DNA from: an uncultured Collinsella sp.
GTDB taxonomy: Bacteria > Actinomycetota > Coriobacteriia > Coriobacteriales > Coriobacteriaceae
Direction: 5' to 3'
DNA: 24,429 nt
Assembly (NCBI GenBank): GCA_900545835.1
Contig: URBB01000019.1
Span: 1 to 24,429 of the forward strand
The notes beneath the pieces are model-generated. The model worked only from the letters and a program-made list of their open reading frames with translations, was not told the origin of the DNA and did no database searches. Positions 14,156-21,991 of this stretch are shown piece after piece. Position 1 is the first letter of the stretch. Every line of letters begins with the position of its first letter. The position numbers and the translations under genes are program-made.

Positions 14156-15007
14156 ATGCTTAATGGGTGCGCATATATATTGACGGTCGACGTGGGCAAC
14201 ACGTTCATTCGCTTTGGCCTATTTGCCGAGGATTCGGCTGCGGCGCAGGAATGTCCGCTTGCGACGTGCGAGATCACGACGCCATCGAGCATTACGGCCG
14301 ACGAAGCGCGCATGAGGCTCGCACAGGTCATGGGCGCGCTGGCGGCCGATGCGGGCATGCCCGGCGCGCTCGTGCCCACGGCGGCCGTGCTGAGCTGCGT
14401 GGTGCCGGCGCTCGAGCGCCCGTGGAAGGCGGCGCTTTCCCGTACCTGCACGGGGCGCGTGCTCACCGTGGGGCCGGGCCTCAAGACCGGCATGCCCGTA
14501 CACTACGACGATCCGGCCGAGATCGGTCCCGACCGCATCGCCGACGCTGTGGCGGCACGCGCCGTCTACGGCTTTCCCTGCATCGTAATCGACTTGGGCA
14601 CGACGACCAATATCGAGGTCATCGACGCGCACGGTACCTTTGTCGGCGGCGTTATCGCGCCGGGGCTGGCGCTCGGCGCCCGCTCCCTCTCGGTCGCTGC
14701 GGCGCGCCTGCCGCAGGTTGAGCCCTCGGCGCCGACACACGTCATCGGCCGCAACACGCGCGAGGCCATGCGCTCGGGCGTGGTCTTGGGCGAGGTGGCC
14801 CGCATCGACGGCATGCTCGACATGGTGCTTGCCGAGATGCGCGCGACCAAGGCCGCGGGGGAGGGCGACGTGCCCATCGTCATTACCGGCGACGATGCCG
14901 AGGCACTTGCGTCGCTGGTCGGTCACAGTCTGAAGGTCGACGACGCGCTGACGTTGCGGGGTCTCGCCGAGCTCTACCACATCAACCAAAAGCCCCGCCG
15001 CGTGTAA
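14156..15007 (+). CDS. coaX: Type III pantothenate kinase
   Basis: A 283-aa cytoplasmic enzyme catalysing the first step of coenzyme A synthesis, pantothenate to 4'-phosphopantothenate, independent of CoA feedback in this family. ASKHA-fold motifs are present: LTVDVGNTFIRFG at the N-terminus (phosphate-binding loop with D-x-G-N-T), GPDRIADAVAA near residue 124, and IVIDLGTTTNIEVID followed by GGVIAPGLALGARSL (pantothenate and adenosine regions). The family usually has D-x-GTA at the third motif; here it is DLGTTT, a mild variant. The start was set at the ATG at 14156 because AAAGGAG lies 9 nt upstream and the conserved strand begins 7 residues later; the frame is open for another 18 codons upstream but without a ribosome site. 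Length is slightly above the usual 255-270. CoA supply fits with the CoA-ester enzyme upstream but is general housekeeping. Confidence 0.92.
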   Translation: MLNGCAYILTVDVGNTFIRFGLFAEDSAAAQECPLATCEITTPSSITADEARMRLAQVMGALAADAGMPGALVPTAAVLSCVVPALERPWKAALSRTCTGRVLTVGPGLKTGMPVHYDDPAEIGPDRIADAVAARAVYGFPCIVIDLGTTTNIEVIDAHGTFVGGVIAPGLALGARSLSVAAARLPQVEPSAPTHVIGRNTREAMRSGVVLGEVARIDGMLDMVLAEMRATKAAGEGDVPIVITGDDAEALASLVGHSLKVDDALTLRGLAELYHINQKPRRV

Positions 15008-15091
15008 AAGTGAGGGCGCCGGTGGGACAAACGCCCCCACCTTTCACCTGCTACAATGGGTCAAACTATTGCGATTACGGAGGTGTCTGCC

Positions 15092-15616
15092 ATGTCGGAC
15101 GATCTTCATCAAACTTCGTCAGGCAAGCGCCTGGACGTCATTAGCTGGGACGAGTTCTTTATGAGCGTGGCCATTGCTGCGCAGCGCCGCAGCAAGGACC
15201 CTAACACGCAGGTGGGTGCGTGCATCGCCAGCACCAACCACCGCATCCTTTCGGTGGGCTACAACGGTACGCCCTCGGCGCTCAACGACGACTTTTTTCC
15301 GTGGGGTACGAGCGACGACCCGCTGCAGGACAAGCACAACTACGTGGTCCATGCCGAGGCCAACGCCGTTCTCAACTACCGTGGCTCGCTCAAGGACCTC
15401 GAGGGTTCCACGGTCTACGTCACGCTGTTCCCGTGCCACGACTGTGCCAAGATCCTGGCGCAGGTAGGTGTGGGCGAGGTCGTCTACCTGGACAACAAAT
15501 ACGCCGACACCGATGATGGACGCATCAGCCGCCGCATCCTCGACTCCTGTGGCATCAGCTACCGCCAGGTTATCGTCGATGTTCATATCGGCACCGAGGG
15601 GCAGGCTCAGCAGTAG
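15092..15616 (+). CDS. Deoxycytidylate (dCMP) deaminase, ComEB-type
   Basis: A 174-aa zinc-dependent deaminase of the cytidine/deoxycytidylate family, converting dCMP to dUMP and so feeding dTMP synthesis. The catalytic signature is intact: HAEANAVLNY near residue 87 (H as zinc ligand, E as proton shuttle) and PCHDCAK near 113-119 (both cysteines as zinc ligands). Upstream SKDPNTQVGACIA and SVGYNGTP are typical of dCMP deaminase rather than tRNA or cytosine deaminases. The start is ATG 15092 with GGAGGTG 6 nt upstream; an in-frame ATG at 15056 lacks a ribosome site. TACAAT at 15052-15057 could be its -10 box, implying its own promoter 85 bp after coaX. Confidence 0.9.
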   Translation: MSDDLHQTSSGKRLDVISWDEFFMSVAIAAQRRSKDPNTQVGACIASTNHRILSVGYNGTPSALNDDFFPWGTSDDPLQDKHNYVVHAEANAVLNYRGSLKDLEGSTVYVTLFPCHDCAKILAQVGVGEVVYLDNKYADTDDGRISRRILDSCGISYRQVIVDVHIGTEGQAQQ

Positions 15617-15786
15617 TGCGTGTCAATGCCAGCTGGCGGCAAAACAGCCAAAAGAGACCCGTCCCAAATTGACTACTCGTGAAAGTCGCGTCTGCGCGCA
15701 TGGACGGCTCGTGAGCGGGTACATGGCTGTAGTAACATAGCTTCTGTCCGCGGGCACGCCCGCGTTATTGTGAGAAAGGAGCCCCT

Positions 15787-16065
15787 GTGGCTGTTAACGA
15801 AGAGCTGCTTAAGAAGGTTCTTGAAGAGATTCGCCCCAACCTGCAGGCCGACGGCGGCGATATGGAGTATGTGGGCGTCGACGACGAGGGTGTCGTCAAA
15901 CTGGAGCTGCAGGGCGCTTGCGCCGGCTGCCCCATGAGCTCGCTGACCCTGTCCATGGGCATTGAACGTATCCTGAAGGAGCATGTGCCCGGCGTTACCC
16001 GCGTTGAGCAGGTCAATGCTTCCGGCGAGGCCGAGGACCTGTACGACGAGTACGCGCCGTTCTAA
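15787..16065 (+). CDS. NifU C-terminal-domain (Nfu-type) Fe-S cluster scaffold
   Basis: A 92-aa stand-alone Nfu domain that carries and delivers [4Fe-4S] clusters to apoproteins. The essential pair is C45-AG-C48 in LQGACAGCPMSSLTL, with the usual ADGGDMEYVGV strand before it and a GIERILKEHVPGV helix after it. The stand-alone size matches the short Nfu proteins of Gram-positive bacteria. The start is GTG at 15787, 5 nt after AAAGGAG; no ATG is better placed. The tail (EAEDLYDEYAPF) is acidic and not part of the fold. A small GC hairpin (CGCGGGC-AC-GCCCGCG, 15749-15764) lies just upstream and might be an upstream terminator or leader structure. The very Fe-S-dependent dehydratase fusion in this window is one plausible client, by inference only. 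Confidence 0.92.
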   Translation: MAVNEELLKKVLEEIRPNLQADGGDMEYVGVDDEGVVKLELQGACAGCPMSSLTLSMGIERILKEHVPGVTRVEQVNASGEAEDLYDEYAPF

Positions 16066-16110
16066 GATGCGAAAGCTGCGGACGGCATACTCCGCATAGA
16101 CGTTACGCCC

Positions 16111-16151
16111 AAATATGCGGCTGCGAGCGCAAGGCCCGCGGCCGCATTTGT
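16111..16151 (+). terminator. Possible weak terminator between nfu and lgt
   Basis: ATGCGGC (16115-16121) pairs with GCCGCAT (16141-16147), with a 19-nt loop that is itself GC-rich, followed by TTTGTATGT. The T-run is poor, so it may instead be an RNA structure before lgt. Confidence 0.35.
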
Positions 16152-16174
16152 ATGTAGGGAGTAGGAGGGTCGAC

Positions 16175-16996
16175 ATGCTCAACGACTTCTACCATATGCT
16201 TGATCCTGTCGCGATCTCGGCGGGCCCCATCACCATCTACTGGTACGGCCTGGCCTACGTGGTCGGCGCTCTGCTCACGGCGGTCGTCATGTACCGCACG
16301 CAGCGCCGCTGGGGCTTTAACATCACGATTGACGACCTGACGAGTGTCGTGGTCGGCGTGGTCTTTGGCCTCATTATCGGTGCGCGCCTGTTCTACGTCG
16401 TCTTTTATGGTGATGGCTACTACTGGGCGCACCCGCTCGAGATCTTTGCCACCAACGAGGGCGGCATGAGCTTCCATGGCGGCTTGGTGGGCGGCATCAT
16501 CGGCGGCATCATTGTGTGCCGCATGTATAAGCTCGATGCCTGGACTTTGGCAGACCTTGCCGTCATCGGCGCGCCGCTGGCCTTGTGCCTGGGCCGTTGT
16601 GCCAACTTTGTCAACGGTGAGCTGTGGGGCAAGCCGACCGATCTACCCTGGGGCGTGGTCTTCGGTGGCACCGCGGGCGATATGCCGCGTCACCCCTCCC
16701 AGCTCTACGAGGCATTTCTTGAGGGCATCGTGCTCTTTTGCATTCTGCAGGTGCTCAGCCGCAAAAAGCCGCTACTGCCCCAAGGCACGTTTATGGGCGT
16801 CTTTGTGATGGGCTACGGCATCGTCCGCTTTCTCGTTGAGTTCGTGCGCGTGCCCGATGCGCAGCTGGGCTATCTGCTGGGTGGCGTCATCACCATGGGT
16901 CAGCTGCTGAGTTTGCCGCTTGTGATCGCGGGCCTGGCGCTCATCATCTTTGCTCGTCGCCGCAACCAGCCCCAGCGCATCTACCTCGACGCCTAG
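16175..16996 (+). CDS. lgt: Prolipoprotein diacylglyceryl transferase
   Basis: A 273-aa membrane enzyme that transfers diacylglycerol from phosphatidylglycerol to the lipobox cysteine of prolipoproteins, the first step of lipoprotein maturation. Seven hydrophobic segments are visible. Diagnostic motifs are in order: GARLFYVVFY (about residues 69-78), SFHGGLVGGIIGG (about 99-111), the Lgt signature GRCANFVNGELWG (about 144-156, family G-R-x-x-N-F-x-N-x-E) and HPSQLYEAFLEG (about 173-184). The start is ATG 16175 (MLNDFYHML), with GGAGGG 6 nt upstream; the frame extends 20 codons further without support. The tail is basic (RRRNQPQRIYLDA) and likely cytoplasmic. A palindromic element follows 6 bp after the stop. 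Confidence 0.95.
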   Translation: MLNDFYHMLDPVAISAGPITIYWYGLAYVVGALLTAVVMYRTQRRWGFNITIDDLTSVVVGVVFGLIIGARLFYVVFYGDGYYWAHPLEIFATNEGGMSFHGGLVGGIIGGIIVCRMYKLDAWTLADLAVIGAPLALCLGRCANFVNGELWGKPTDLPWGVVFGGTAGDMPRHPSQLYEAFLEGIVLFCILQVLSRKKPLLPQGTFMGVFVMGYGIVRFLVEFVRVPDAQLGYLLGGVITMGQLLSLPLVIAGLALIIFARRRNQPQRIYLDA

Positions 16997-17002
16997 CCAT
17001 CA

Positions 17003-17043
17003 CGAACCACCACAAAGGGGACAGGCACCTTTGTGGTGGTTCG
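17003..17043. repeat. GGGACAG-type palindrome after lgt (copy 3)
   Basis: CGAACCACCACAAAGG (17003-17018) and its exact reverse complement (17028-17043) form a 16-bp stem around GGACAGGCA. The core (AAAGGGGACAGGCACCTTT) resembles copies 1 and 2, but the outer arm sequence is quite different. It may help end the lgt transcript although no T-run follows. Confidence 0.7.
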
Positions 17044-17065
17044 CTGGGCAACGATGACAGAACTG

Positions 17066-17121
17066 TAACGTTTCACCAGATAAAACCTGCCAAAATAAAC
17101 CTGTCCCTTTTTGGCAGGTTT
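17066..17121 (-). repeat. 55-bp dispersed repeat, copy A (near-identical to 21937-21991)
   Basis: The reverse complement of this stretch matches 21937-21991 at about 50 of 55 positions by eye. It contains AAACCTGCCAAAA (17083-17095) and TTTTGGCAGGTTT (17109-17121), a perfect 13-bp inverted repeat around the GGGACAGG core, and the flanking segment AACCTGCCAAAATAAACCTG. It lies 20 bp before the start codon of the next gene, within its leader. Confidence 0.8.
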
Positions 17122-17141
17122 CTAGAAAGGCTCTTTGGACT

Positions 17142-19325
17142 GTGAAGGATTCCGATCTCTCCACAACGGCTGCGCGCGACGCTGCCCGCATCGTCTGGTT
17201 TAAGCGCTACCCCGCCAAGCAGACGCTCATCGCATTTTTGCTCGCGCTGTTGGCGACCACGGCGTTTTCCATCGATCCCGCCCCGGTGTCGAGCAACGCA
17301 GTCTTGGCGATTGACCCCAAAGCCTCGGGCATGCTGTACGTGTGCTACGAGGTGCTCCTCTCGTTTGCCGGCCATACCGACGCGGTCATGCTGCTTGCGC
17401 TTGCCTGCCTGCTCACGCTGCCGTTTCGCTACGTGTTCTTTGGCCGTGGCGACACCTGGCGCCCATCGATCATTCTGCCGTCGCTGTTCTTTGCCATCTG
17501 CATGGTGTTCGGCCGCAGCTACGATCTCACCGACTCGGCCGAGATTGTCCTTGGCGACAAAGCCCGCATCATCTGCGCCTGGATTGGCGGCGCGGGCTGG
17601 ATGCTCCTAGCGATCGTTGCCTTCTACCTTGCCTTTGAGTGTCTAGATTGGCTGAGCTCTCGGCGCATTCCGTTTTCGGAAGCGCACTTTGGCCGCGTAT
17701 GGCGTGTGGCTCACGCCGTGCTCTCGGTCCATCCTTTTGCCGGGCCCTTCCTGGTGCTTATGATCGCCTGGGCGCCCACGCTCATCGCTTCGCTGCCTGG
17801 CCTTTTTATGGGAGATACGGGCGCGCAGATTCGCCAGTGGTTCAACTATCCCAACGGCACGAGCGACTACCTGCGCCTACTCAACCCCAACGTGCTGCTC
17901 AACGGGCATCATCCCGTAGTGCACACGGCCATTATCGGCTCGTGTGTTCAGCTGGGGCTTTCGCTGTTCAACAGCGCTAACGCGGGCCTCATCATCTATA
18001 CCTGCGCTCAATTTGTCATCACGGCCGCCTGCATGGCCTATTCCATTTCGTCGCTGCGCAAACTGGGCGTGAGCCTGCCGGTTCGCGGTGCGATCCTGCT
18101 GTTCTTTGCGTTTATGCCGATGTTCTCTAACTACGCGGCGTTGCTCACCAAAGACGTGCTCTTTGCCGACGCGTTCTTGGTGCTGCTGGTACAGACCGTC
18201 AAGCTCGTGGCATGTGGCTTGCCCCGTCGTGATGCCAATGTCGAGCGAGCGGGCGAGAAAGCCCCCGTGCTCTTTGCGCGCCACGACTGGCTGCTGCTCG
18301 CTCTGGGCGTCATGGGTTCCACGTTTCTGCGCAACGGCGGCCTGGTGTTTCCCCTGGCGGCATGCATAATCGCGGCGGCGTTTTGCGTATGGGACGTGCA
18401 TGTGGCTCGTCGTGCAGCCAAGCAGACTGGTGCTGCGCCTTCAGGCGCCATCCCGCGTTTCCGCTGGGTCGGTGTCCTCGCGGTACTCGCGCTCTGCCTT
18501 GCCTCTAATATGTATTTCACCAAGGTCATTATGCCGGAGCACGATATCACGCCTGGTTCCAAGCGCGAAATCCTTTCGATTCCGTTCCAACAGACGGCTC
18601 GTTTTGTCCAAAAGCACGACGGCCTCAACTCGGGCGTCAACCCCACGGTTAAGGAGGACGGCACCATCGTGGAGGCTCCTTGCGACGGCTTGGTGACCGA
18701 CGAAGAGCGTGCTGTGATCGACCGGGTGCTCAAGTACGAGAACCTGGGCCGCCGCTACAACCCTGACAAGTCCGACGCCGTCAAGAACTGCTTTAATGAG
18801 TATGCCTCGCAGGAGGACATCGATGCCTATTTTGAGGTATGGGCTCAGATGTTTAAGAAGGATCCCGAGTGCTATATTTCGGCGCTTATCAATAACTACT
18901 ATGGTTATTTTTATCCGAGCGCGCGCGATGCCTGGGTCTACAGCACGGCGCGTAGTGCCGAGATCATGGCGCGCCCCGACAACCTCAAGTACTTCGACTT
19001 CCATCCGGTCGATAGCAAGGTTGTGCGCTGGTGCGACCACCTGATCAATCTGTACCGTGTGGCGGTGCAGCGCATCCCGTTTATCTCGCTCACCATGAGC
19101 TCGGCCACCTATGTGTGGATCATGATCGCCGTGGTGGTCTACCTGCTGCGTCGTCATTCATGGCGTGCGCTGGCGATCTGGGTGCCGCTGTTGGGCGTAC
19201 TCGCCGTGTGCCTGATTGGCCCGTGCAACGGCTCGACCTACATGCGCTATCTGTATCCGGTCATCGCCTGCATGCCCTTCGCCATCGGCGCCACCGTCAC
19301 CCGCAGCGACTTCCTCTGGTCCTAA
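17142..19325 (+). CDS. Large multi-pass membrane protein, DUF6020-like (possible GT-C glycosyltransferase)
   Basis: A 727-aa polytopic membrane protein. About 12 hydrophobic spans occupy residues 27-450 and 640-720, with a hydrophilic extracytoplasmic-type domain of about 150 residues (480-640) rich in charged and aromatic residues. Motifs in loops, LFMGDTGAQIRQWFNYPNG near 225 and NGHHPVVHTAIIG near 260, match my recollection of DUF6020 proteins and have the general look of GT-C lipid-linked-sugar glycosyltransferases (acidic residue in the first large loop); enzymatic role is inference. The start is GTG 17142, about 11 nt after AGAAAGG; the next in-frame ATG would remove the first membrane helix. 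The repeat at 17066-17121 forms the leader. It ends with a conserved-looking short cytoplasmic tail. Confidence 0.7.
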   Translation: MKDSDLSTTAARDAARIVWFKRYPAKQTLIAFLLALLATTAFSIDPAPVSSNAVLAIDPKASGMLYVCYEVLLSFAGHTDAVMLLALACLLTLPFRYVFFGRGDTWRPSIILPSLFFAICMVFGRSYDLTDSAEIVLGDKARIICAWIGGAGWMLLAIVAFYLAFECLDWLSSRRIPFSEAHFGRVWRVAHAVLSVHPFAGPFLVLMIAWAPTLIASLPGLFMGDTGAQIRQWFNYPNGTSDYLRLLNPNVLLNGHHPVVHTAIIGSCVQLGLSLFNSANAGLIIYTCAQFVITAACMAYSISSLRKLGVSLPVRGAILLFFAFMPMFSNYAALLTKDVLFADAFLVLLVQTVKLVACGLPRRDANVERAGEKAPVLFARHDWLLLALGVMGSTFLRNGGLVFPLAACIIAAAFCVWDVHVARRAAKQTGAAPSGAIPRFRWVGVLAVLALCLASNMYFTKVIMPEHDITPGSKREILSIPFQQTARFVQKHDGLNSGVNPTVKEDGTIVEAPCDGLVTDEERAVIDRVLKYENLGRRYNPDKSDAVKNCFNEYASQEDIDAYFEVWAQMFKKDPECYISALINNYYGYFYPSARDAWVYSTARSAEIMARPDNLKYFDFHPVDSKVVRWCDHLINLYRVAVQRIPFISLTMSSATYVWIMIAVVVYLLRRHSWRALAIWVPLLGVLAVCLIGPCNGSTYMRYLYPVIACMPFAIGATVTRSDFLWS

Positions 19326-19489
19326 CTTGGTGCATTGAGGTCAGGTTTCTTTGCACCAAAGGGGCCATCATCACGACGCCTTCATTTTGGGGTTTATCTC
19401 GCAGGCCAGTAGGTATATCATAACGACGTTTGTTTATATTGCCCGAGCATCTGCGCTGGGCTTTAGGTCGAAACCGATAGGAGACACGT
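19326..19489 (+). other. Intergenic leader of yebC-family gene with a small inverted repeat
   Basis: TTGGTGCA (19328-19335) and TGCACCAA (19353-19360) form an 8-bp stem with a 17-nt loop directly after the preceding stop, followed by AGGGG rather than a T-run. No convincing promoter was found; TATATC at 19414-19419 is a weak -10-like hexamer. The start codon of the next gene is preceded by TAGGAGA. Confidence 0.35.
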
Positions 19490-20296
19490 ATGTCCGGACA
19501 CTCTAAGTGGGCCACAACCAAGCATCGTAAGGGCGCGCAGGACGCCAAGCGTTCCGCCCTCTTCTCCAAGCTCAGCCGCAACATCACCGTTGCTGCCCGT
19601 CTCGGCGGCGACCCGCTGCCTGAGAACAACGCCAGCCTCGCTGCTGCTGTTGCTAAGGCCAAGGCTCAGTCCATGCCCAAGGACAAGATCAAGTCCGCTA
19701 TCGACAAGGCTTTTGGTTCGGGTGCCGATGCCGCCGTCTACGAGAACATCGTGTACGAGGGCTACGGTCCCGCCGGTGTCGCCGTCTACGTCGACTGCCT
19801 GACCGACAACCGCAACCGTACCGCCGCTGATGTCCGTTCCGCCTTCTCCCACGCTGGTGGCAACCTGGGCACCTCCGGCTCCGTTGCCTTCCAGTTTGAG
19901 CGCAAGGGCCAGATCGTCGTCGCCAAGGAGATCCTGGACGAGAACGCCAAGAAGGAGACCATGATCGCCAACGGTGCTGCCGGTGACGAGGATGAGTTCA
20001 TGATGGCCATCGCCGAGGCCGGTGGCGAGGACTACGAGGATGCCGGCGAGGAGTGGATCGTCTGGACTACTGCTAACGAGGTCATGGCTGTCTCCAAGGC
20101 GCTCGAGGAGCAGGGCGTCCAGGTCAAGGGCTCCGAGACCACCATGGTCCCGACTACCCCGACCGAGGTCTCCGGTACCGACGCCAAGAAGGTTCAGCGC
20201 CTCATCGACCGTCTCGAGGAGCTCGACGACGTCCAGGACGTCTACAGCACCATGGACATGACCGACGAGGTCATCGCTGCCCTCGAGGAGGAGTAG
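19490..20296 (+). CDS. YebC/PmpR-family protein (TACO1-like)
   Basis: A 268-aa cytoplasmic protein of the YebC family, historically annotated as a DNA-binding regulator; more recent work points to a role in relieving ribosome stalling. Family signature: MSGHSKWATTKHRKGAQDAKRSALFSKLSR at the start (most members read KWANIKHRK, so ATT replaces NIK here), GGDPLPENNASLAAAVAKAK, and YEGYGPAGVAVYVDCLTDNRNRT in the middle domain. It is slightly longer than the usual 240-250 residues because of an acidic insert near residues 158-185 (DEDEFMMAIAEAGGEDYEDAGEE). The start at 19490 has TAGGAGA 6 nt upstream. Codons are strongly C-ending and uniform, suggesting high expression. It is followed by a terminator at 20366. 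Confidence 0.93.
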   Translation: MSGHSKWATTKHRKGAQDAKRSALFSKLSRNITVAARLGGDPLPENNASLAAAVAKAKAQSMPKDKIKSAIDKAFGSGADAAVYENIVYEGYGPAGVAVYVDCLTDNRNRTAADVRSAFSHAGGNLGTSGSVAFQFERKGQIVVAKEILDENAKKETMIANGAAGDEDEFMMAIAEAGGEDYEDAGEEWIVWTTANEVMAVSKALEEQGVQVKGSETTMVPTTPTEVSGTDAKKVQRLIDRLEELDDVQDVYSTMDMTDEVIAALEEE

Positions 20297-20365
20297 CGCC
20301 CGCACGGGTTAAGCCGTGCATATCTGGGCATAATGAAGCGAGCATGCAAGCCTCGTGGAATAGAT

Positions 20366-20407
20366 GAGCCGGATCCGCGTGCGTAGAGCACCGGACCCGG
20401 CTCTTTT
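20366..20407 (+). terminator. Terminator downstream of the YebC-family gene
   Basis: GAGCCGG (20366-20372) pairs with CCGGCTC (20397-20403), and TCCG (20374-20377) continues with CGGA (20392-20395) across one mismatch. The stem runs into TTTT (20404-20407). Confidence 0.75.
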
Positions 20408-20412
20408 ATAAT
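20407..20412 (+). promoter_or_regulatory. Consensus -10 box overlapping the terminator T-run
   Basis: TATAAT is a perfect -10 hexamer 51 bp before the ATG of the AmaP-like gene. No good -35 hexamer sits 16-18 bp upstream, because the terminator stem occupies that space. It is probably the promoter of the amaP-DUF2273-asp23 operon, possibly with an activator or alternative sigma factor. Confidence 0.4.
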
Positions 20413-20462
20413 GATGCGAACCGTTTTGCATTCTGTGGATCGAGATTTGAAGGGAGCGCCGC

Positions 20463-21008
20463 ATGCGCGTGCTCAAACGAGCCCTGGCGATCGTGTATCT
20501 TGCCGCCGCCGTCGTGGCGCTGGGTACGTTGGTCTGCCAGTTTTGGGGGCCGTATACGTATCGCTTTATGCTGCTGATGCGCGACCCCATGTCGCGCATT
20601 GTCGTGACGGTATGCGGCGGAGTTGTGGCGATCGGCGTGCTGGTAAGCTTCTTCCGCCTGATGTTTGCTCGTCGCGAGCCGTCCTGTGTGCATCCGGCGG
20701 GGGAGCGCAATATCGAGGTCACGCTCGCGGCGCTTTCTTCGTGCGCTCGCACTGCGGCAGAGCGCGACGATCGCGTGATGGTCGAGCATGTCGAGGCCCG
20801 CGTCCAAGGCTCCGACGATTCGCACGTCCGATTTAAGGTCGAGGCTATCGCGCTTGACGATAAGGACGTGGCATCTCTGGCTACTGCGCTGCAGCGGCGC
20901 ATCGAGGAAGCTTGCGACACCATGCTTGGCACGCCGGGCACGACCGCACGCGTCCGTTTTTTGCCGTCCAAGACTACCGTCCAGACCGTGGAGGTTTCCG
21001 GTGAGTGA
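20463..21008 (+). CDS. amaP: Alkaline shock response membrane anchor protein (AmaP-like)
   Basis: A 181-aa protein with two N-terminal membrane helices (about residues 5-27 and 45-68, separated by a short loop with FWGPYTYRFMLL) and a cytoplasmic domain of about 110 residues. In Staphylococcus aureus AmaP anchors Asp23 to the membrane, and amaP, a DUF2273 gene and asp23 are neighbours; the same gene order here is the main support. The start is ATG 20463 with GAAGGGAG 6 nt upstream. The stop TGA (21006-21008) lies inside the next gene, whose GTG starts at 21001, an 8-bp overlap that implies translational coupling. Sequence similarity to staphylococcal AmaP is low by eye, so the symbol rests on topology and context. 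Confidence 0.75.
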   Translation: MRVLKRALAIVYLAAAVVALGTLVCQFWGPYTYRFMLLMRDPMSRIVVTVCGGVVAIGVLVSFFRLMFARREPSCVHPAGERNIEVTLAALSSCARTAAERDDRVMVEHVEARVQGSDDSHVRFKVEAIALDDKDVASLATALQRRIEEACDTMLGTPGTTARVRFLPSKTTVQTVEVSGE

Positions 21009-21378
21009 TACCAATCAAGATAAGACCGCTCGTACGCCGCGCCTGACGATTGACCAGAGCGCCACGCCGGCGAACGAACCTGTTGATTCCAAAGCAGAGG
21101 CAACCGAGTTACAAGACGCGGCAGCCGCGGATTTTGACGAGGCTATGGGTCTCATCAAGGGTACGGGCGCTGCCATCTGGAGCTATGCTGTGCGTCATCC
21201 CAACACCACGCTCGGCGCCGTCGCTGGTTTTGTGCTCGCCGTGTTGGTGCTCACGTTGGGCCTGTGGGACACGCTCGTCATTGCATTCTTCGTGCTGATC
21301 GGCGCCGTGATCGGCCAAATTCGCGACGGCGAGAACGGGATCGTCAACTTCTTCGGCCGTCTGTTTAGCGGCCGCTAA
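21001..21378 (+). CDS. DUF2273-family small membrane protein
   Basis: A 125-aa protein. Residues 1-60 are hydrophilic and Asp/Ala-rich. From about 65 it matches DUF2273: AVRHPNTTLGAVAGFVLAVL and LTLGLWDTLVIAFFVLIGAVIG form two closely spaced membrane helices, followed by a short GENGIVNFFGRLF amphipathic tail. DUF2273 proteins accompany AmaP and Asp23 and are thought to be part of that membrane complex; no activity is known. The start is GTG 21001, with GGAGGT 5 nt upstream and overlap with the preceding stop. The hydrophilic N-terminal extension is longer than in the usual 60-80-residue members. The 44-bp gap to the next gene keeps it in the same operon. Confidence 0.85.
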   Translation: MSDTNQDKTARTPRLTIDQSATPANEPVDSKAEATELQDAAAADFDEAMGLIKGTGAAIWSYAVRHPNTTLGAVAGFVLAVLVLTLGLWDTLVIAFFVLIGAVIGQIRDGENGIVNFFGRLFSGR

Positions 21379-21422
21379 TATGTATTCGACTGTCGCATCC
21401 GCGGCAGGCATAAGGAGGAACC

Positions 21423-21938
21423 ATGGCTTTTAATACGAAGGTCGATGTGGCCGATACCGAGCTCGAGGAGAACGAGGCGGCCGTCGCCGAAGCCGAGGAT
21501 GTGACGCTCGAGGACGAGGCTCTTGTCGAGGTCGAGTCCGATGAGGACGAGGACGACGAGGAGGCGGACGAGTCCGAGGACTCGCTGACCTATTCCAACG
21601 GTGTGATCGAGAAGATCGTTGCCATGGCCACCCGCGAGGTTCCGCACGTTCTGGGCATGAAGGGTAACCTTATGCACTTTGTGCAGGAGCAGTTTGGTGC
21701 CGAGAATCTGACCAAGGGCGTGACGGTCGAGGTCACCGATGACAATCGCGTGGTCGTCAACATCTCCGTCATTATCGAGTACGGTGCCTATGCGCCCGCG
21801 ATCTTCGACGATGTCAAGGCACGCGTCACCGAGCGCCTTGCCGCGATGACGGGCCTTGAGGTGGCGGGCGTCAACCTGCGCATCGAGGACGTCATCACCC
21901 CCGAGGAGTACGAGCACCGCACCAGCCAGCACGAATAA
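21423..21938 (+). CDS. asp23: Asp23/Gls24-family envelope stress response protein
   Basis: A 171-aa protein of the Asp23/Gls24 family, abundant membrane-associated cytoplasmic proteins linked to envelope stress and kept at the membrane by AmaP. The conserved domain begins near residue 57 with LTYSNGVIEKIVAMATREVPHV, and continues with GVTVEVTDDNRVVVNISVIIEYG and a helix ending VTERLAAMTGLEVAGVNLRIEDV. The first 55 residues are extremely acidic (runs such as DEDEDDEEADESED), an unusual extension. The start at 21423 follows AAGGAGG with 5-nt spacing, the clearest ribosome site in the operon. It is the last gene of the operon; a dispersed repeat overlaps its stop, then a terminator. Confidence 0.92.
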   Translation: MAFNTKVDVADTELEENEAAVAEAEDVTLEDEALVEVESDEDEDDEEADESEDSLTYSNGVIEKIVAMATREVPHVLGMKGNLMHFVQEQFGAENLTKGVTVEVTDDNRVVVNISVIIEYGAYAPAIFDDVKARVTERLAAMTGLEVAGVNLRIEDVITPEEYEHRTSQHE

Positions 21939-21991
21939 CCTTCCAAAAAGGGACAGGTTTGTTTTGGCAGGTTTTATCTGCGAAAACGTTA
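21937..21991 (+). repeat. 55-bp dispersed repeat, copy B
   Basis: Matches the reverse complement of 17066-17120 at about 50 of 55 bases by eye. It includes AAAAAGGGACAGGTTT and TTTTGGCAGGTTTTATCTG. The inverted-repeat arms (21939-21948, 21962-21971) have one mismatch here. It starts at the last bases of the asp23 stop codon and ends one base before the terminator stem. Confidence 0.8.

Noticed and set aside
15628..15764. GCCAGCTGGC palindrome and CGCGGGC-AC-GCCCGCG hairpin before the Nfu gene as a riboswitch or Fe-S regulator site
   Set aside because: Both are short GC palindromes common by chance at this composition, and neither matches a known IscR/SufR-type operator that I can recall.
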